Source: Mortierella sp. BCC40632 (taxonomy: Eukaryota > Mortierellomycota > Mortierellomycetes > Mortierellales > Mortierellaceae). Taken from it: a DNA stretch of 64,000 nucleotides. The notes under the pieces were generated by a model that searched no databases, was not told the origin of the DNA, and saw only the letters and a program-made list of their open reading frames with translations. The stretch lies in contig WAEK01000007.1 of assembly GCA_011634665.1 (NCBI GenBank), positions 456,001-520,000 of the forward strand, written 5' to 3'. Shown piece after piece: positions 23,933 through 36,318 of the stretch (positions within the stretch are counted from its first letter, which is position 1; the number at the start of each line of letters is the position of its first letter). The translations under genes and the position numbers were made by a program.

Positions 23933-24646
23933 TTTTCAGGGCCCGCTTTGCGATTTGCCTCCTCTCTTTCTCTCTCTCCCCCCGAGGAGGCCCCGTGGTG
24001 TCCTTTCTCAGACCCACTCTCTTTCCACTTTCAACCATGACAGTCGGCTCGTCTGGCTCTACTCGACGGAGGCAATGGCCTACCTCCTGTCTAGGCACTC
24101 GTAGATCACACACACATGATCGGAGTAGGAGACAAAGTATGAAACTACTGTATCCATCCTGTTGCTAGCCTGCTGCGTCCCAAAGTCCAGTCGTGTCTTT
24201 GCCCCCTTATTTCCACGCCACCTGGGCCAGAACCCAGAACAAGAGAGCCAAGGCCAAAAGGGTTATTCCTATCCTGCTGCTCTCCCTAACTCTCTCTTTT
24301 CTCTCTTCTCTCTTTTTTCCACTCATCCTTTCCTCCCGATTATCCACCCGACCCACACTTCATCATCACACTGCATTTGCAGCAGCTCTGTTCTGCTCTG
24401 CTCTGCTCTGTGTTGTCACCCCGTGCTGCTCTGTTCTGCTCCTCTGCTCTGCTCTGGACCTCCCTATCCATCGACCTTGGGAGAGAAAATAGTATTGCCC
24501 ACCATCTCATCCTTGCGGGATCCCCGCCACAGGAGTAACACATCCGTGTTCTGGACTGTAGATGTCGTCTGCACCCAGAGCGGTCCACTCTGATCGTCAT
24601 TGTCTCCAGAGTACACGGCAGGACCATTCCTGACTCTGCCCATCTC
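23764..24646. other. Divergent promoter region with poly(A) and CTGCT repeats
   Basis: Between the divergent TYW1 (-) and 24647 (+) genes. It contains a poly(A) run of about 30 at 23900-23930, pyrimidine-rich sequence, and repeated CTCTG/CTGCT units at about 24385-24458. No gene is supported. Confidence 0.5.
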
Positions 24647-26350
24647 ATGTTTTCTAGACACGTCGATCCGTTTTCCCAGCATAAACCGGCCATTCCGGCT
24701 GCAGATTCTCATCACTCGCCACCACCTTCACCACCGCCACCACTACCACTCTTTCAGGAGTTTCCTCACGAGGACCTTTATCCTCATCAACACAGGGATA
24801 AAAGCAAGCACGGTAGCCACCATGTACCTCTTCATTTCTCTACTACATCGAGTCTAAAGGCAGTAGGCGTAAACTCTTCCAAAAGGAAGCAACCTCTTGA
24901 ATTTGAGCCAGAGTTTATTGCAGCACTTGATTCGTCATTGCAGGACGTGAATGGGACACAGAGCGGACAGGATGACTCAACGCCATCCTTCGCCCACATT
25001 GCAACAAACTGGTCCTCGAGTGGACGACCCCCCAAGAAGGCAAAGACCTCGACCCCTACACGCTCACGACAAAGGACAAGAGAAAGCGAGCCTGCGGAGC
25101 CCTCTGTGTCGTCGTTGGGCGCAGCTCGAGACCCATCTCCGCTATCCAGCCATGAGCCAGTTCTAACAGAAATACCCACGCGAGCAAAAGGCAATTCGCG
25201 ACACTCGACATTTTCATCCAAGTCGCGATCGACAACCTTTCCACCCCCATCCCCTTCTGCAAGCTCAAAGACAGCGAAGGCATACCTTCTCTCCAAAGTC
25301 TCTGGACCCAGCATCATTGATCTTTCCTCTGGCGAAGAATTGGTGGCAATTCATCTCGGCGAAAGCGAGCACAAACGACGCCGAGACAGCGTCAGTGGCG
25401 GCAGCAATGGTTACCATCACCAGCACCATCACCATCACCACAGCGTGGACGAAGTCGAGTCGCCCGAGCCCCCATCACTGGTCCATAAGGAGCCTTGCAG
25501 CGAAGTTTATGAGTTTCAAGAAGATGGGACTCTCTTGCCAATCCTCGACCATCGGCCTAATCAACCGTCGCCATCCAAGAGGGCACGATTTTGTCATGCA
25601 GGACGTTACTTGTCACCGCTGCATCCTTTGAATGATCATACTAAAGACTTGAGCGAAAGCAGCAAGATAGGCTGGCGAGGTTTACGAACCCATCATCGAC
25701 ATGACCATGGACGTACGAATCACAGCTCAAATGGCAGGAGAAGGAGACAGCACGCGACCCATGCCCATGGTCTGCAACATGAGACCAGCTCCTCAGCCCA
25801 GGCATCACCAGGGGCCACTCCCTGGACCTACTTTGACACTGGACACCAGGATGACAGTCAGGACGACGTTGGAAGTGACAAGGCAACGACGACGATGTCT
25901 CAAAGGGACTCGAGCGAGAGTGACTGCAACACCAAGGGACTGCTCTCAGGTACAGCTGATCCCACTTGTCGGGCAATGGTTCCATGCCGCACTCAAATGA
26001 AAGTTTCGTTGTCGGAACCAATCCACATCCTCCCCTGGGGTCCTCTAAACGGCTATGTCCTCACATTAGATGTCCCCAAAAGTCGTGCTCTGGTACCTTA
26101 CCGACCCAATATCATCCAAGAGAACCTTTTCCGGTGGATGCGGGAACGCAATCTCCACGACGCTGGCGCTCATCGAGATTATCATCCATCGAACACTGTA
26201 ATAGAAGAGTTGGAGGAAGAAGATGAAGATGAGGAAGAGGACGATGATGAAGATGATGGCAATATGGCAGATGATGAGGGTTGGGATTCTTTAGACGAGA
26301 CTCCCATAGCAGAGTTACAAGACAAGATCATGGACATGGATCTGGACTAA
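24647..26350 (+). CDS. Hypothetical protein with basic patches and an acidic tail, possibly nuclear
   Basis: A single open frame of 567 codons. Not recognised. Visible features: a Pro/His-rich N-terminus, candidate nuclear localisation patches ('RPPKKAKTS', 'PSKRARF', 'RRRRQ'), Ser-rich linkers, a His run ('HHQHHHHHH'), a compact, less repetitive segment near residues 460-510 ('PIHILPWGPLNGYVLTLDV', 'NLFRWMRERN'), and an Asp/Glu-rich stretch near the C-terminus. The pattern suggests a nuclear regulatory or chromatin-associated protein, but this is only composition-based inference. The ATG is the first in frame; a later start is possible since the first 50 residues are low complexity. Confidence 0.65.
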   Translation: MFSRHVDPFSQHKPAIPAADSHHSPPPSPPPPLPLFQEFPHEDLYPHQHRDKSKHGSHHVPLHFSTTSSLKAVGVNSSKRKQPLEFEPEFIAALDSSLQDVNGTQSGQDDSTPSFAHIATNWSSSGRPPKKAKTSTPTRSRQRTRESEPAEPSVSSLGAARDPSPLSSHEPVLTEIPTRAKGNSRHSTFSSKSRSTTFPPPSPSASSKTAKAYLLSKVSGPSIIDLSSGEELVAIHLGESEHKRRRDSVSGGSNGYHHQHHHHHHSVDEVESPEPPSLVHKEPCSEVYEFQEDGTLLPILDHRPNQPSPSKRARFCHAGRYLSPLHPLNDHTKDLSESSKIGWRGLRTHHRHDHGRTNHSSNGRRRRQHATHAHGLQHETSSSAQASPGATPWTYFDTGHQDDSQDDVGSDKATTTMSQRDSSESDCNTKGLLSGTADPTCRAMVPCRTQMKVSLSEPIHILPWGPLNGYVLTLDVPKSRALVPYRPNIIQENLFRWMRERNLHDAGAHRDYHPSNTVIEELEEEDEDEEEDDDEDDGNMADDEGWDSLDETPIAELQDKIMDMDLD

Positions 26351-26814
26351 ATAGTCTTTTTCTTTTCTTCTTTGCAAGCAGACTGGGATGCTTTCTCGTT
26401 AGTTGTTTTCTCTCTTGCTTTTTCTTAATTTGCTAATTTGCTTTTACCCATCCCCCCTTTTCAATCAAATCCATTGTATATAGCACTAGCAATCTTGTGT
26501 ATTGCTACTCTTATAACCTTTCTTTCCTTCTTTCTTTTTACTCCTTTCTTCCAAGCCTGTAACAACAAATTGTAGCTAAACTTTGTATTAAAAAAAAAAA
26601 AAAAAAAAAAACCACGTAATCCTTTGGCCAAAAGGAGGGGATTAGTAATGGGGCAAGGGGTCCGGCCAAAGGATGAATCCCCAGCCCGAGCCTTTGGCTT
26701 TAATCATGGAGGCCGGAAAGAGAACTAGAAAAAAAAGAACGACAAGTCCGGCGATCGAGGCCTCCAAGAAAATCGGTACGAGCCCCGTCGGTTTATATTG
26801 TTCTTGTTTTAGGT

Positions 26815-26845
<31 letters not shown>

Positions 26846-27205
26846 AGTACATACTTTGACGTTTTGTGGACGGAAGCAAATTTAGGCGGCTCAAACGCTG
26901 ACTGGCTCGATCGCTTCAGCCCCCCCTCCCTCTCCCACTCTCTCCTGCATGTGAGCGTGGTGGGGAAAGAGCGAGAGGTGGAGAGTTAAAAAGGGACGTG
27001 TGAATCGTTTTTTTTTTTTGTGTCTTTCTCCATTCAGTCATTCACACTTTCTTCTCCCTTCCTCTCCATCTACCTCTCGACTCTCATTCATCCGATCAGG
27101 AAACAGGGAAAAAAAAAAAAGACCTAAGCAAAAGCGCGGACTTTTTACAGATACAGGCATAAAACCAAAGGAAAAGAAAGCAAAAAACAACAACAACAAA
27201 CAAAC
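26351..27205. other. Intergenic region
   Basis: Between the 24647 gene and the MDR reductase. It contains a poly(A) run of about 22 (26589-26610), the inverted repeat at 26619-26682, a GA microsatellite (about 26820-26846) and a pyrimidine-rich leader before the MDR ATG. No coding sequence is supported. Confidence 0.5.
26619..26682. repeat. Nested inverted repeat next to poly(A)
   Basis: ATCCTTTGGCC at 26619-26629 is perfectly inverted as GGCCAAAGGAT at 26664-26674. A second pair, GGGGATT (26637-26643) and AATCCCC (26676-26682), overlaps it, and the left arm contains the palindrome TTGGCCAA. The element follows directly on a 22-base poly(A) tract. Confidence 0.6.
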
Positions 27206-28658
27206 ATGGGCGTTCTTCAGAATACACAGATTGTCTTGGCTAGCAGGCCAGTCGCTGACATTGATCCCAAGACAGCCTTCAGATCTCAAAAGGTCTCTCT
27301 CTCGGATGACCTCGGTCCAAACGAGTTCTTGGTCAAGGTTCTCTATGTTTCCCTTGACCCTGCCATGCGTGGTTGGATGCGTGATGTTCGTTCGTAAGTC
27401 GCCCCAATGCACCTCCTCTCTCCTCCTCCGACATCTTTCCCACGTTCCGACATTTTTATAATATTTTTAATCGTTCTTGGGTGATCATTGAATGCCAGTA
27501 TTGACATTTTATACCTCCAAACAACATGTAATAGCTACATTCGTCCTGTCCAGATCGATGAAGTTATGCGAAGCTCGGATGTGGCCCAGGTCATCAAGTC
27601 CAACAACAAGGATTACCGAGTTGGAGAACTTGTCCGAGCATCCTGTGGTTGGCAAGAATATTCGATCTTGAAGCCATCTGAGGATGTGGTCAAGATCAAG
27701 ATTTTCCCTGGTATCTCCCCTTCGAGTTATTTGGGTGTTTTGGGTTTGACAGGATTGACGGCTTACTTTGGCATGTTTGAGGTGGGAGAGATTGCTGCCA
27801 GGGGTGGTCCCAATTGCACTGTTGTTGTGTCTGGCGTAAGTATTAATACTTTGATCCCTTGGTTTTTTTTTTTTTTTTTTTTTGCATTTCCATGAGAGTA
27901 GAGCTTTTAAATGTTTACCATTTCTGATTTATTCTTTCTCTCTGACACTTATCAACTTTTTAATCCTCCTAGGCTGCTGGTGCAACAGGATCGGTGGCAG
28001 CCCAGATTGCAAAGCATGTTTTCGGTTGCAAAGTGATTGGTATCGCAGGATCCGATGACAAGTGTGAGTACCTTGTCAAGGAACTCGGACTTGATGTTGG
28101 TCTCAACTACAAGTCCAAGACCTTTTTCAAGGATCTTTGTGCTGCCACTCCCAAGTTGATTGATATCTTTTTTGACAATACGGGTGGAGATATCTTGGAC
28201 TGCTGTTTGAGACGAATTGCTTTCAAGGGACGGATTGTTGTCTGTGGAGCGATCAGTACCTATAACGAGACCGTACCCAAGGGCCCAGGTAAAAAAAGAA
28301 TATGATTCTTGATTGATTTTAGATGTTTGGATGGTGTACTATTTTCATTTTTTTTTTTTTTTTGACTTCTTTCTAATGCCATTTTTTTACACTTTTTGAT
28401 GAAACAGCATACTACAGCGCGTTGATCACACAGCGTGCCCGCATGGAGGGATTCATTGTCTTTGACTATGCCAAAAAGTATGGCAAGGCCCTTGAGGACA
28501 TGTCAAACTGGATCAAGGAGGGCAAGCTTAAGACTCGAGAGACCGTGATCCATGGACTTGAGAACGCACCGGAGGCTCTCGTGAGACTTTTCAAGGGTGA
28601 TAACACTGGAAAGATGTTGGTGAAGGTTGCTGAAGAGACCACAGTGAGTCGTCTCTAG
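27206..28658 (+). CDS. NADP-dependent alkenal/prostaglandin reductase-type MDR oxidoreductase
   Basis: Four exons: 27206-27393, 27535-27835, 27973-28288 and 28408-28658, giving 351 residues, the usual length. The protein belongs to the zinc-free medium-chain dehydrogenase/reductase branch (leukotriene B4 12-hydroxydehydrogenase / prostaglandin reductase, CurA-like), which uses NADPH to reduce activated C=C bonds of enals and enones. Visible family motifs are 'VSLDPAMRGWM' near the N-terminus, 'GLTGLTAYFGM' and the Rossmann glycine motif 'SGAAGATGSVAAQIAK', split by intron 2. 'FFDNTGGDILD' and 'ITQRARMEGFIVFDY' follow. No zinc-ligand cysteine cluster is present. The physiological substrate is unknown; detoxification of lipid aldehydes is the usual family role. 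Confidence 0.9.
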
Positions 28659-29894
28659 ATCCTTTCTTTCCTCTATTGTAGAGCAGCCTCTAACAAACGT
28701 CAGATTTGTTGTTTTTTTTTGTTACTGGGGGAGGGGTTCATTAAAGCAGAGTTTGTATATTGATTGGATTGGAGAGCTGGAGCTGTGTCAGCTAGCTGCT
28801 TTATTGAATTGAGGGGGGGGGGACTACGGTTCTAGAGGAACATGCACATGGTATTAGCGCACACTAGTACGACAAATGCATAGAGTTTTCTGCGCATACT
28901 TGTATCACATATGGTTGGTGATCGTTACTGGTTAGGAATAGCTGGTAAATCATTTTTCTTCCTCTTCTTCTCGAGTTTTCCTCAGATCAGTCTATTAGAA
29001 ATTAGTGTCTGTTGCATGCAGGCACAGCTCCTTGGTCAAACACGATGTCTGTGATCACCGGGGACAGACAGACAGAAAGTTAGGCTGATATGTAGTATTC
29101 ATCAGGGACAATTGTCGAACTGTTGAAGAACTGTCACGTCATAAAATGGTTCCTTCCCTGACCACAAGGCTTCGCCAGAATGACTACCCTTAGTACCACC
29201 ACTGCCATTGGCAATTGAGTTCAGTATCTTGCCTATAGTCAGGACTCGCCAACATCTAGGCCTTCTGTTCAAGGCGATGTAGTCATTGACTCGAAAATCA
29301 AACGGGGCGTAGATCAGTCAGAATGTCCCTTCTGATAGCACATCATTGAGTATGCTCTTTTCTTTGCGCTCTGTCGCACTACCCAGATCGATCCAGAGAT
29401 GTTTGGTGGCAAGAGATTGTGTTGGTCTTGTGAGAACCACCAGTAAGGGATATGGGGGAAATAATGGAAAGCGAGTGGTCAGCCTCAACACATGCTGTCC
29501 TTTAGACAGAACCACAACGATATCAAGGCTCTGTCATATCATATGTGGATAAGAAGAGGAAGAAGAAGGAGAAGAGAAAGGCTGCATGTGACCTGACATT
29601 AGCAATGGATAGTTGCTTGGAGGAAGAATCTCTTTCGATGGTTCGATGGGCTAGTTTCTTGGTTTCTTGATGCAGTGGCATTCATTTTGACCTCTTTCAC
29701 TTCTTTCACATTCTCTTATTGGGCAGGCCAACTTAAACACTCTAAGCCCCCCATCCACTCCCTGCGGCAGGACAGGGCAGGGCAGGGCAGGGCAGAGCAC
29801 AGAGCAGGGTGGGCTTTTATAAGAGATGGCAATTGTGCACTTCTCTGGCTCTCTTCATCCATCTCCTACTCTCTTCCAGACACAGATAAGGATC
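28659..29894. other. Long intergenic region before eIF2A
   Basis: About 1.2 kb with a G run near 28813, short unsupported open frames on both strands, and the GGGCA repeat and TATA-like TTTATAAG (about 29816-29823) close to the eIF2A start. No gene recognised. Confidence 0.45.
29775..29792 (+). promoter_or_regulatory. G-quadruplex-type GGGCA repeat upstream of eIF2A
   Basis: Four GGG runs separated by CA (29775, 29780, 29785, 29790) form a perfect G3-N2 motif on the coding strand. It lies about 25 bases before a TATA-like sequence and about 100 bases before the eIF2A ATG. Confidence 0.5.
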
Positions 29895-32800
29895 ATGTCT
29901 GCCGCGTCCCTGCCACCTACCCAGTTTGCATGTATGGACCATCTCTCTTTCTCTTTCTCTTTCTCTCTCTCTTTTTTTCCCTTGCTCTCTTTCCTTCCCT
30001 CTTTCCTCTTCTCTCTTGACCTATCCTGTTTATGGCCTACTCATTAGCCTCATGCTTTCATCCTTCCGCTCTGGTGGATGAGTTCCTCGGACTGTGCCAT
30101 CCTCCCGAGCTGATCAATATACTCCTCCTTGGTCATTCCCAGGGACAGACCTTCATCTAACAACCATCCTCTCTCATCCTCTTCCTTATTGTCATTGACC
30201 ACTCTAGTTCGCAGCGCCGCCGGAGTCGGCCTCTCCGAAGGTGCTCCTGCATTCGGTGCACCCGCTGGATTTGAACCGTAAGCTCACATGGGATCTGATC
30301 CTTGCGACACGAATGCTCTTGTTACTGCAGCAGGAGGTGATAGTCGGGAACGAGAACCGAGGACACACTTTTCTTTTTTACTGCAATCGTTACTGGGCTT
30401 CTTTTCACTTACCGAGTCCTTTCTCTCTCTCTCTCTCTCTCTCCTTCTCTTCACTCTAGGCAAACGGGCAACATTCGTGCTCTCCAGTACAGCAAGAATG
30501 GCCTCTACCTTGCCTGGGCCATCCCCGAGTGGTAAGAACAGAATATTGCTTCTATTTTTTTTTTTTTTTTTTATAGAGAAGCGAGATACAAAGGGGCTGT
30601 TATTAAAACCAAAGGTGCCACCGCCATCCCATCTTGCTCCCCATCATAGCGTCAAGGTGATGGATGCTCAAACCTTGGAGGTTGTCCAGGAGTTTGCCAT
30701 CAAGGACGTCATTGAGCTTGACTTTTCGCCCAAGGGAACATACCTCTCGACCTGGCAGCGACAGAGTAAGACTTGGGAAGGCCAAGAAGAATCCCTTTTT
30801 TTTTTTTTTTTTTTTGCCTCTTGTTTTTATTTTTATTTTTACCTTTATTATTATTATTATTTATTTTTTCCTCGGACCCTCCATGGTTCACCCATGCCAC
30901 AGACTTACTAACAGATCGACCGCTTGTTTCCTTTCTTTCTTTCTCTCTTTTTTACTGTCATTGTAGTCAAGACCGAGGATGGTTCTCACAAGAACATGGT
31001 CATCTTTGATGTCCAGTCTGGTCAAGAGTGGACTTCGTTTTCGCAAAAGAACCAGAACAACTGGTAAGCAAAGAAAAAAAAAAAAAAAAAAGTTATCGGG
31101 GTTCGTTCTTGGTCCATCTTCCCAGCATGTACTTCGGGAGAAACGAGAGCAAAGTGAGAAAAAGAAAAAGAATGAGTGAAAGAGTAAAAGAGGGAAAAAA
31201 GGGGAGAGAGAGTGGGTGACCAATGGGATCATAGGACTTGTCAGCGCGAAAAAATTACTCTACAGCATGCGAGAAGAAAATGTCATAGCCACCGCTACCA
31301 TGAGTGAGCTTTTCCACTGACATCTATGGACATCAACTCTTAGGAACGTTCAGTGGACAGACGACGAGACCTACTGTGCCAGGATGGTCACCAACGAGGT
31401 GCACTTCTGGGAGCCCAAGAACTTGGCCAAGACCCCTTTCACAAAGTTGCAGCAGGAGGGCATGACCCAGTTCTCGCTCTCACCCGGAAGGAGCACCTCG
31501 GTCGCAGTCTTTTTTGGAGAACGCAAGGGAGCCCCAGCTATGGTTCGCATCTACTCGATCACGAACTTTGCTGTCCCACTTGCCAGCAAGTCTTTCTTCA
31601 AGGCGGACCGCGTTCAGATGATCTGGAACCAGCTTGGAACTAATATCCTTGTCTGGACTACGACAGATCATGACAAGACTGGCAAGTCGTACTATGGTGA
31701 GACCAACCTGTACTACTTGGCTGTGGCTGGAAACTTTGACTGCAGAGTCCCCATCGATGGCTTGATCCACGATGTCGCTTGGGTTCCTGCCTCGAAGGAT
31801 TTTGTAGTGATCCATGGACAGATGCCGACTCCAAAGTCGACGCTCTTTGACCACCGCGCCAATGCCGTTCATGAATTTGGACGGGAAGCTCGAAACACGA
31901 TCCGTTGGAACCCCCAGGGACGGATCCTTGTCTTGGCCGGCTTTGGCAATCTGTCAGGAAACATGGACTTTTGGGATCGTAGATCACTTAAGAAGATTGC
32001 AACCATCTCTGCTCGGGATACTACAGCGTGCGAGTGGTCTCCGGATGGTCGACACATCTTGACGGCAACACTCAGCCCCCGTCTCAGAGTCGACAATGGG
32101 TACAAGATCTGGCACTACACAGGCGCATTGGTGAATGTGAAGGACATGAATGAGCTCTATCAGGTTACCTGGCGCCCTGCTTCTCCCGAGATCTACCCTA
32201 TCCGCACCTCACTGTCGCCTGCACCCAAGCCTGTGGCTGACTCGCCTGTCATCCCAGTCAAGGCAGCTCCCGCCCGCGTTGGCGCTTACCGACCCCCTCA
32301 GGCTCGTGGCACTCCTGCTCCATCTCTCTTTGTGGTAAGTTTTTTTTTTTTTTTTTTTTCACACAAAAGAGTAGCTCCCTGTGTACAGACTCTAATCGGC
32401 TGTGGTATGCTGTCTGGATTTGTATCCTTTTATGATTTAATAGGATCCGGCCGCGGCTTCCAGTTCCAGTGGAGCGAGCTCTTCCACTGCAGATGCATCG
32501 CTTTCCAGATCGGCCCTCAAGAACAAAAAGAAACGCGAGAATGCAAAGAAGAGCAAGGATGGCGAGGACGTTTCTGCAGGATCCTCAGCAAGTGCCAGCA
32601 CCACCAACAATAACAACAACAACAACAGCCAGTCATCTTCTACCCCTGCTCGGTCTAATACCCCACGACCTTCAGCAAACGGTAATGGCGGCAACAAGGG
32701 TGGCAATAGGGCGGCGGCCGCATCGGCGGCCAATAACTCGAATGGTGCCCTCCTGCCCGCAGGATCGTCTAGTCAAATGACGGATACAGAGAAGAAGATC

Positions 32801-32941
32801 CGTAATGTGACGAAAAAGCTGAAGCAGATCCATGAACTCAAGGAGAAGCAGGCAGCGGGCGAGACTCTGGAGTTGACACAACTTCAAAAGATTGCGGCAG
32901 AGGCATCTCTCTTGAAGGAGCTAGAGGCATTAAAGGTGTAA
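29895..32941 (+). CDS. Eukaryotic translation initiation factor 2A
   Basis: Seven exons: 29895-29931, 30208-30277, 30460-30531, 30650-30765, 30967-31063, 31344-32334 and 32444-32941, giving 626 residues with agreeing phases. eIF2A is a WD-repeat (beta-propeller) protein that can deliver initiator tRNA in a GTP-independent way and supports non-canonical initiation. The propeller is clear ('IRALQYSKNGLYLAW', 'TDDETYCARMVTNEVHFWE', 'VLAGFGNLSGNMDFWDRR', 'PRLRVDNGYKIWHYTG'). The C-terminal third is an Ala/Ser/Asn-rich linker followed by a conserved helical tail ('DTEKKIRNVTKKLKQIHEL'). Exon 1 codes for only 12 residues. Exon 6 is the longest and holds most of the propeller. A poly(A) tract is present in intron 5. 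Confidence 0.95.
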
Positions 32942-33480
<539 letters not shown>

Positions 33481-34304
33481 TCAGATCTTTTGATGAAAGA
33501 GGTTCACAAGGGCGTTTAGCCACAGTAGACTGGTTATTCCATGAATAGAAGAGCATGAGATTGTTGTGACCAAAAAAGAAAAAAAGAAAACAATCCAGGT
33601 GTCTGAGTCGAGCGGGAAAGAGAAAAAGAAAACGGAGGACCGATGTGTCGTTTTTTCCTGCATGTTGTTTATACTGGGGGGTCGAGCAAGACCTGGGCCT
33701 ATTATTATTATTATTATTATTTTTGAGAATGGCGTCTGTGTGTTAATGATAACGAAAATCACATCCCGAACAAACGCAAAAACCAACTCTGAAAAAAAAA
33801 TCAAGAGAGAGAGAAAGAGAGAGAGAAAGAGAGGGGGGAGAAAGAGAAAGAAGGAGCACTCACAGGTGGGTTCTCGACACCATAGACAGGTCCCATACGG
33901 GTGATGATTTGCATGTATTGCATCATCTCTGTCCAGGAGCAACGGGTGCGGGGGTCAAGGCAGGTGGACCAGAGTGTGGCCTTGTAGTGAATGCTATCGT
34001 AGACAAGCGAGTTCAAGCACTTGAAGCCAACAGGCTCTTTTTCTTTGTATTGCGAAGGGCTGGAAGGATAGATCTTGAAGCCATGGATGATCTGGTCCAA
34101 GGTCGAGACCTGAGGCTGAGAGAGTGGTGCGCAATCCTTGACTTTGGGGATGGTGGAGATGATACAGCTCTTACAACCCTCGGTTTGGGCAGAGACGGTG
34201 TTGGGGAGGAAGGCGAGGATGGCTAGGGCAAGGCCGAGGAAGAGGGTGAGGAAGAAGGAGGGGCGAGGGTTCCTCCGGTCAACGGAGGAAGAGGAAGGGG
34301 TCAT
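33481..34304 (-). CDS. Secreted cysteine-containing protein of unknown function
   Basis: Exon 1 (33864-34304) encodes 147 residues with a strong signal peptide ('FFLTLFLGLALAILAFL', probable cleavage after 'TVSA'). A mature region follows with spaced cysteines ('CKSCI', 'DCAPL', 'FKCLNSL', 'TCLDPRTRC'). The donor GTGAGT at 33858-33863 (minus strand) is good. A second exon, 33481-33657, begins after a TGCAG acceptor and joins in phase. It would add a very hydrophobic tail ('LVTTISCSSIHGITSLLWL'), which could act as a GPI-anchor signal or membrane segment; that exon is less certain. Function unknown; cell-wall, effector-like or ER roles are all possible. Confidence 0.6.
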
Positions 34305-34394
34305 GACGGATGGATTGATGAGGTGATGGATGGGTGATGGAGGATGAGGATGGAGGATGAGAGAAAGGAAAGAAAGAAAGAGAGAAAGAGAAAC

Positions 34395-34425
<31 letters not shown>

Positions 34426-34434
34426 CTGTACCAG

Positions 34435-34467
<33 letters not shown>

Positions 34468-34962
34468 TCATTCACCCGTCCCTCCAAATGAATGTCTATT
34501 TTTTGTCACTGTTACCGGGGAACAACTGGCGGGCCGTGGAATTCCAAGAACGCCCACCCTTCACTTCCAACACCCACCCGTTCAACGCAAATGCAATTCT
34601 CGTCGCATGTGCGTGGGCTCGGTCGAATTCCTAGTCACTCTCTCGCGCTCTCTCTCTCTGCCTGCGCCCACAAGGAGCCAGGCAACACGCTAGTGACCTT
34701 ACCCTGAATTAGCCACCCTAGTCTATGGTTGTGTGTCTCCAGCCTGGGCCCTATCCCTCAAGAGCCCTCCAGGGCTGAAACAAGGTTGATGCCCATGATT
34801 AAAGAGATAATCTCTCACTCAGTCTTCTCATTCATTGCTTTCCAATAGCTACTCTTCCAAACTCGCTATACAGTCTCCCTATACAATCTCCCTATCGAAG
34901 TACCTCGTGTTGCTCTCATGTAGACGTTAACGTGTCTCCTACGCGGATGTCTATGCAGATGT
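34305..34962. other. Spacer with GT and poly(A) tracts
   Basis: Upstream of the secreted-protein gene and downstream of succinyl-CoA ligase, both on the minus strand. It contains (GT)n at about 34398-34424 and a poly(A) run at 34435-34463, plus a short ACGT-rich stretch near the ligase stop. No gene is supported. Confidence 0.5.
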
Positions 34963-36260
34963 CTACGAGGACGCAAGTTGCACACTCTGCTTCGCAGCAT
35001 CGTCCAAGTCATCGCGCAAGGTAATGTCCATTCCAGACCGTCGGAGACATTCCTTGCCCTCCTCCACTTGATTGCCCTGAAGTCGGACCACAATTGGTAC
35101 TGTCACCTTGGGCATGTTCTGCAATGCCGTGACCATGCCCTCGGCAATCGTCAGGCAGCTCGCAATGCCGCCAAAAATGTTGACTAGGATGGTCTTGACG
35201 TTCTTATCGTCCATCAAAATCTTGAAAGCTTGGCTCACTTGCTTGGTCGTTGCTCCACCACCTACATCCAAAAAGTTGGCTGGGGTAGCGCCGTGTAGCT
35301 TGATAATATCCATTGTAGCCAACGCCAACCCTGCTCCATTGACTAGCAAAGACATGGTCATAAACAAATCCCCCCTCATCAGGTGTGAGAGGCATGATCT
35401 AGGCAAGAATAATAAAAAAATCCTATTTTGACAGAAGCAGACTGCAGCTTACCCAAGCATCCAATATTGCCGTCCATGCCCACATAATTCAGGCCACAAC
35501 GCTCTGCCTCGACCTCCCGAGGATCCTCCTCGGTCGTGTCACGCATTTGCTCGAGTTCAGGGTGCTTGAATGATGCATTATCGTCGAATGCGATTTTGGC
35601 GTCAAAGCACACCACTAAGTTTTAATAATAGTAATAAAAAGGCAAAACTAAGGTTAGCATTGATCTGACGTCAAAGAAACAGACAAGACAAAATGATACA
35701 ATCGTTTGACAAACCATTGTCTTGTGGAGTAAGTCCAAAGGGATTGATTTCCACCTGAGTAGCATCCACATCAATAAAGAGTTCGTAGAGATTCTGCATC
35801 TGCTCTGAAGCTTCTGCGACCGACTTGCCCTTGAAGCCAAGCTTCATTGCCATGTCGAGGGTCTGTTTTTCTGTTGGACCTGTCTCAATGTCAATCGGAA
35901 TCTAGTCAGGGTCCAGCATAGCGATCATGAAGGCCAAACGAGAGATATAACATGGGTTAATCAACCAGTCCTCCACTCACCACCGTCACCATTTTCAACC
36001 CCACAATCGGATGTAGACGGAACAGAGCAAAAGTATTTAAAGTCGCCTTACCGTGTAGATGGCATTGGGGTTGGTGGCTGCGACCTGTTCGATATCCACT
36101 CCTCCTTCTGGACTTCCGACCATCACAGGTCCGCCGCTATCGCGGTCCATCAAGATTGCGAAATAGGTTTCTTTGGCAATATCCAGGGCCTCTGCCACCA
36201 TGACCTATTAAGTCGGATTCCCCCCATGGATAGTCCCATTCTCGGAGCGGTTAATGGATG

Positions 36261-36318
<58 letters not shown>

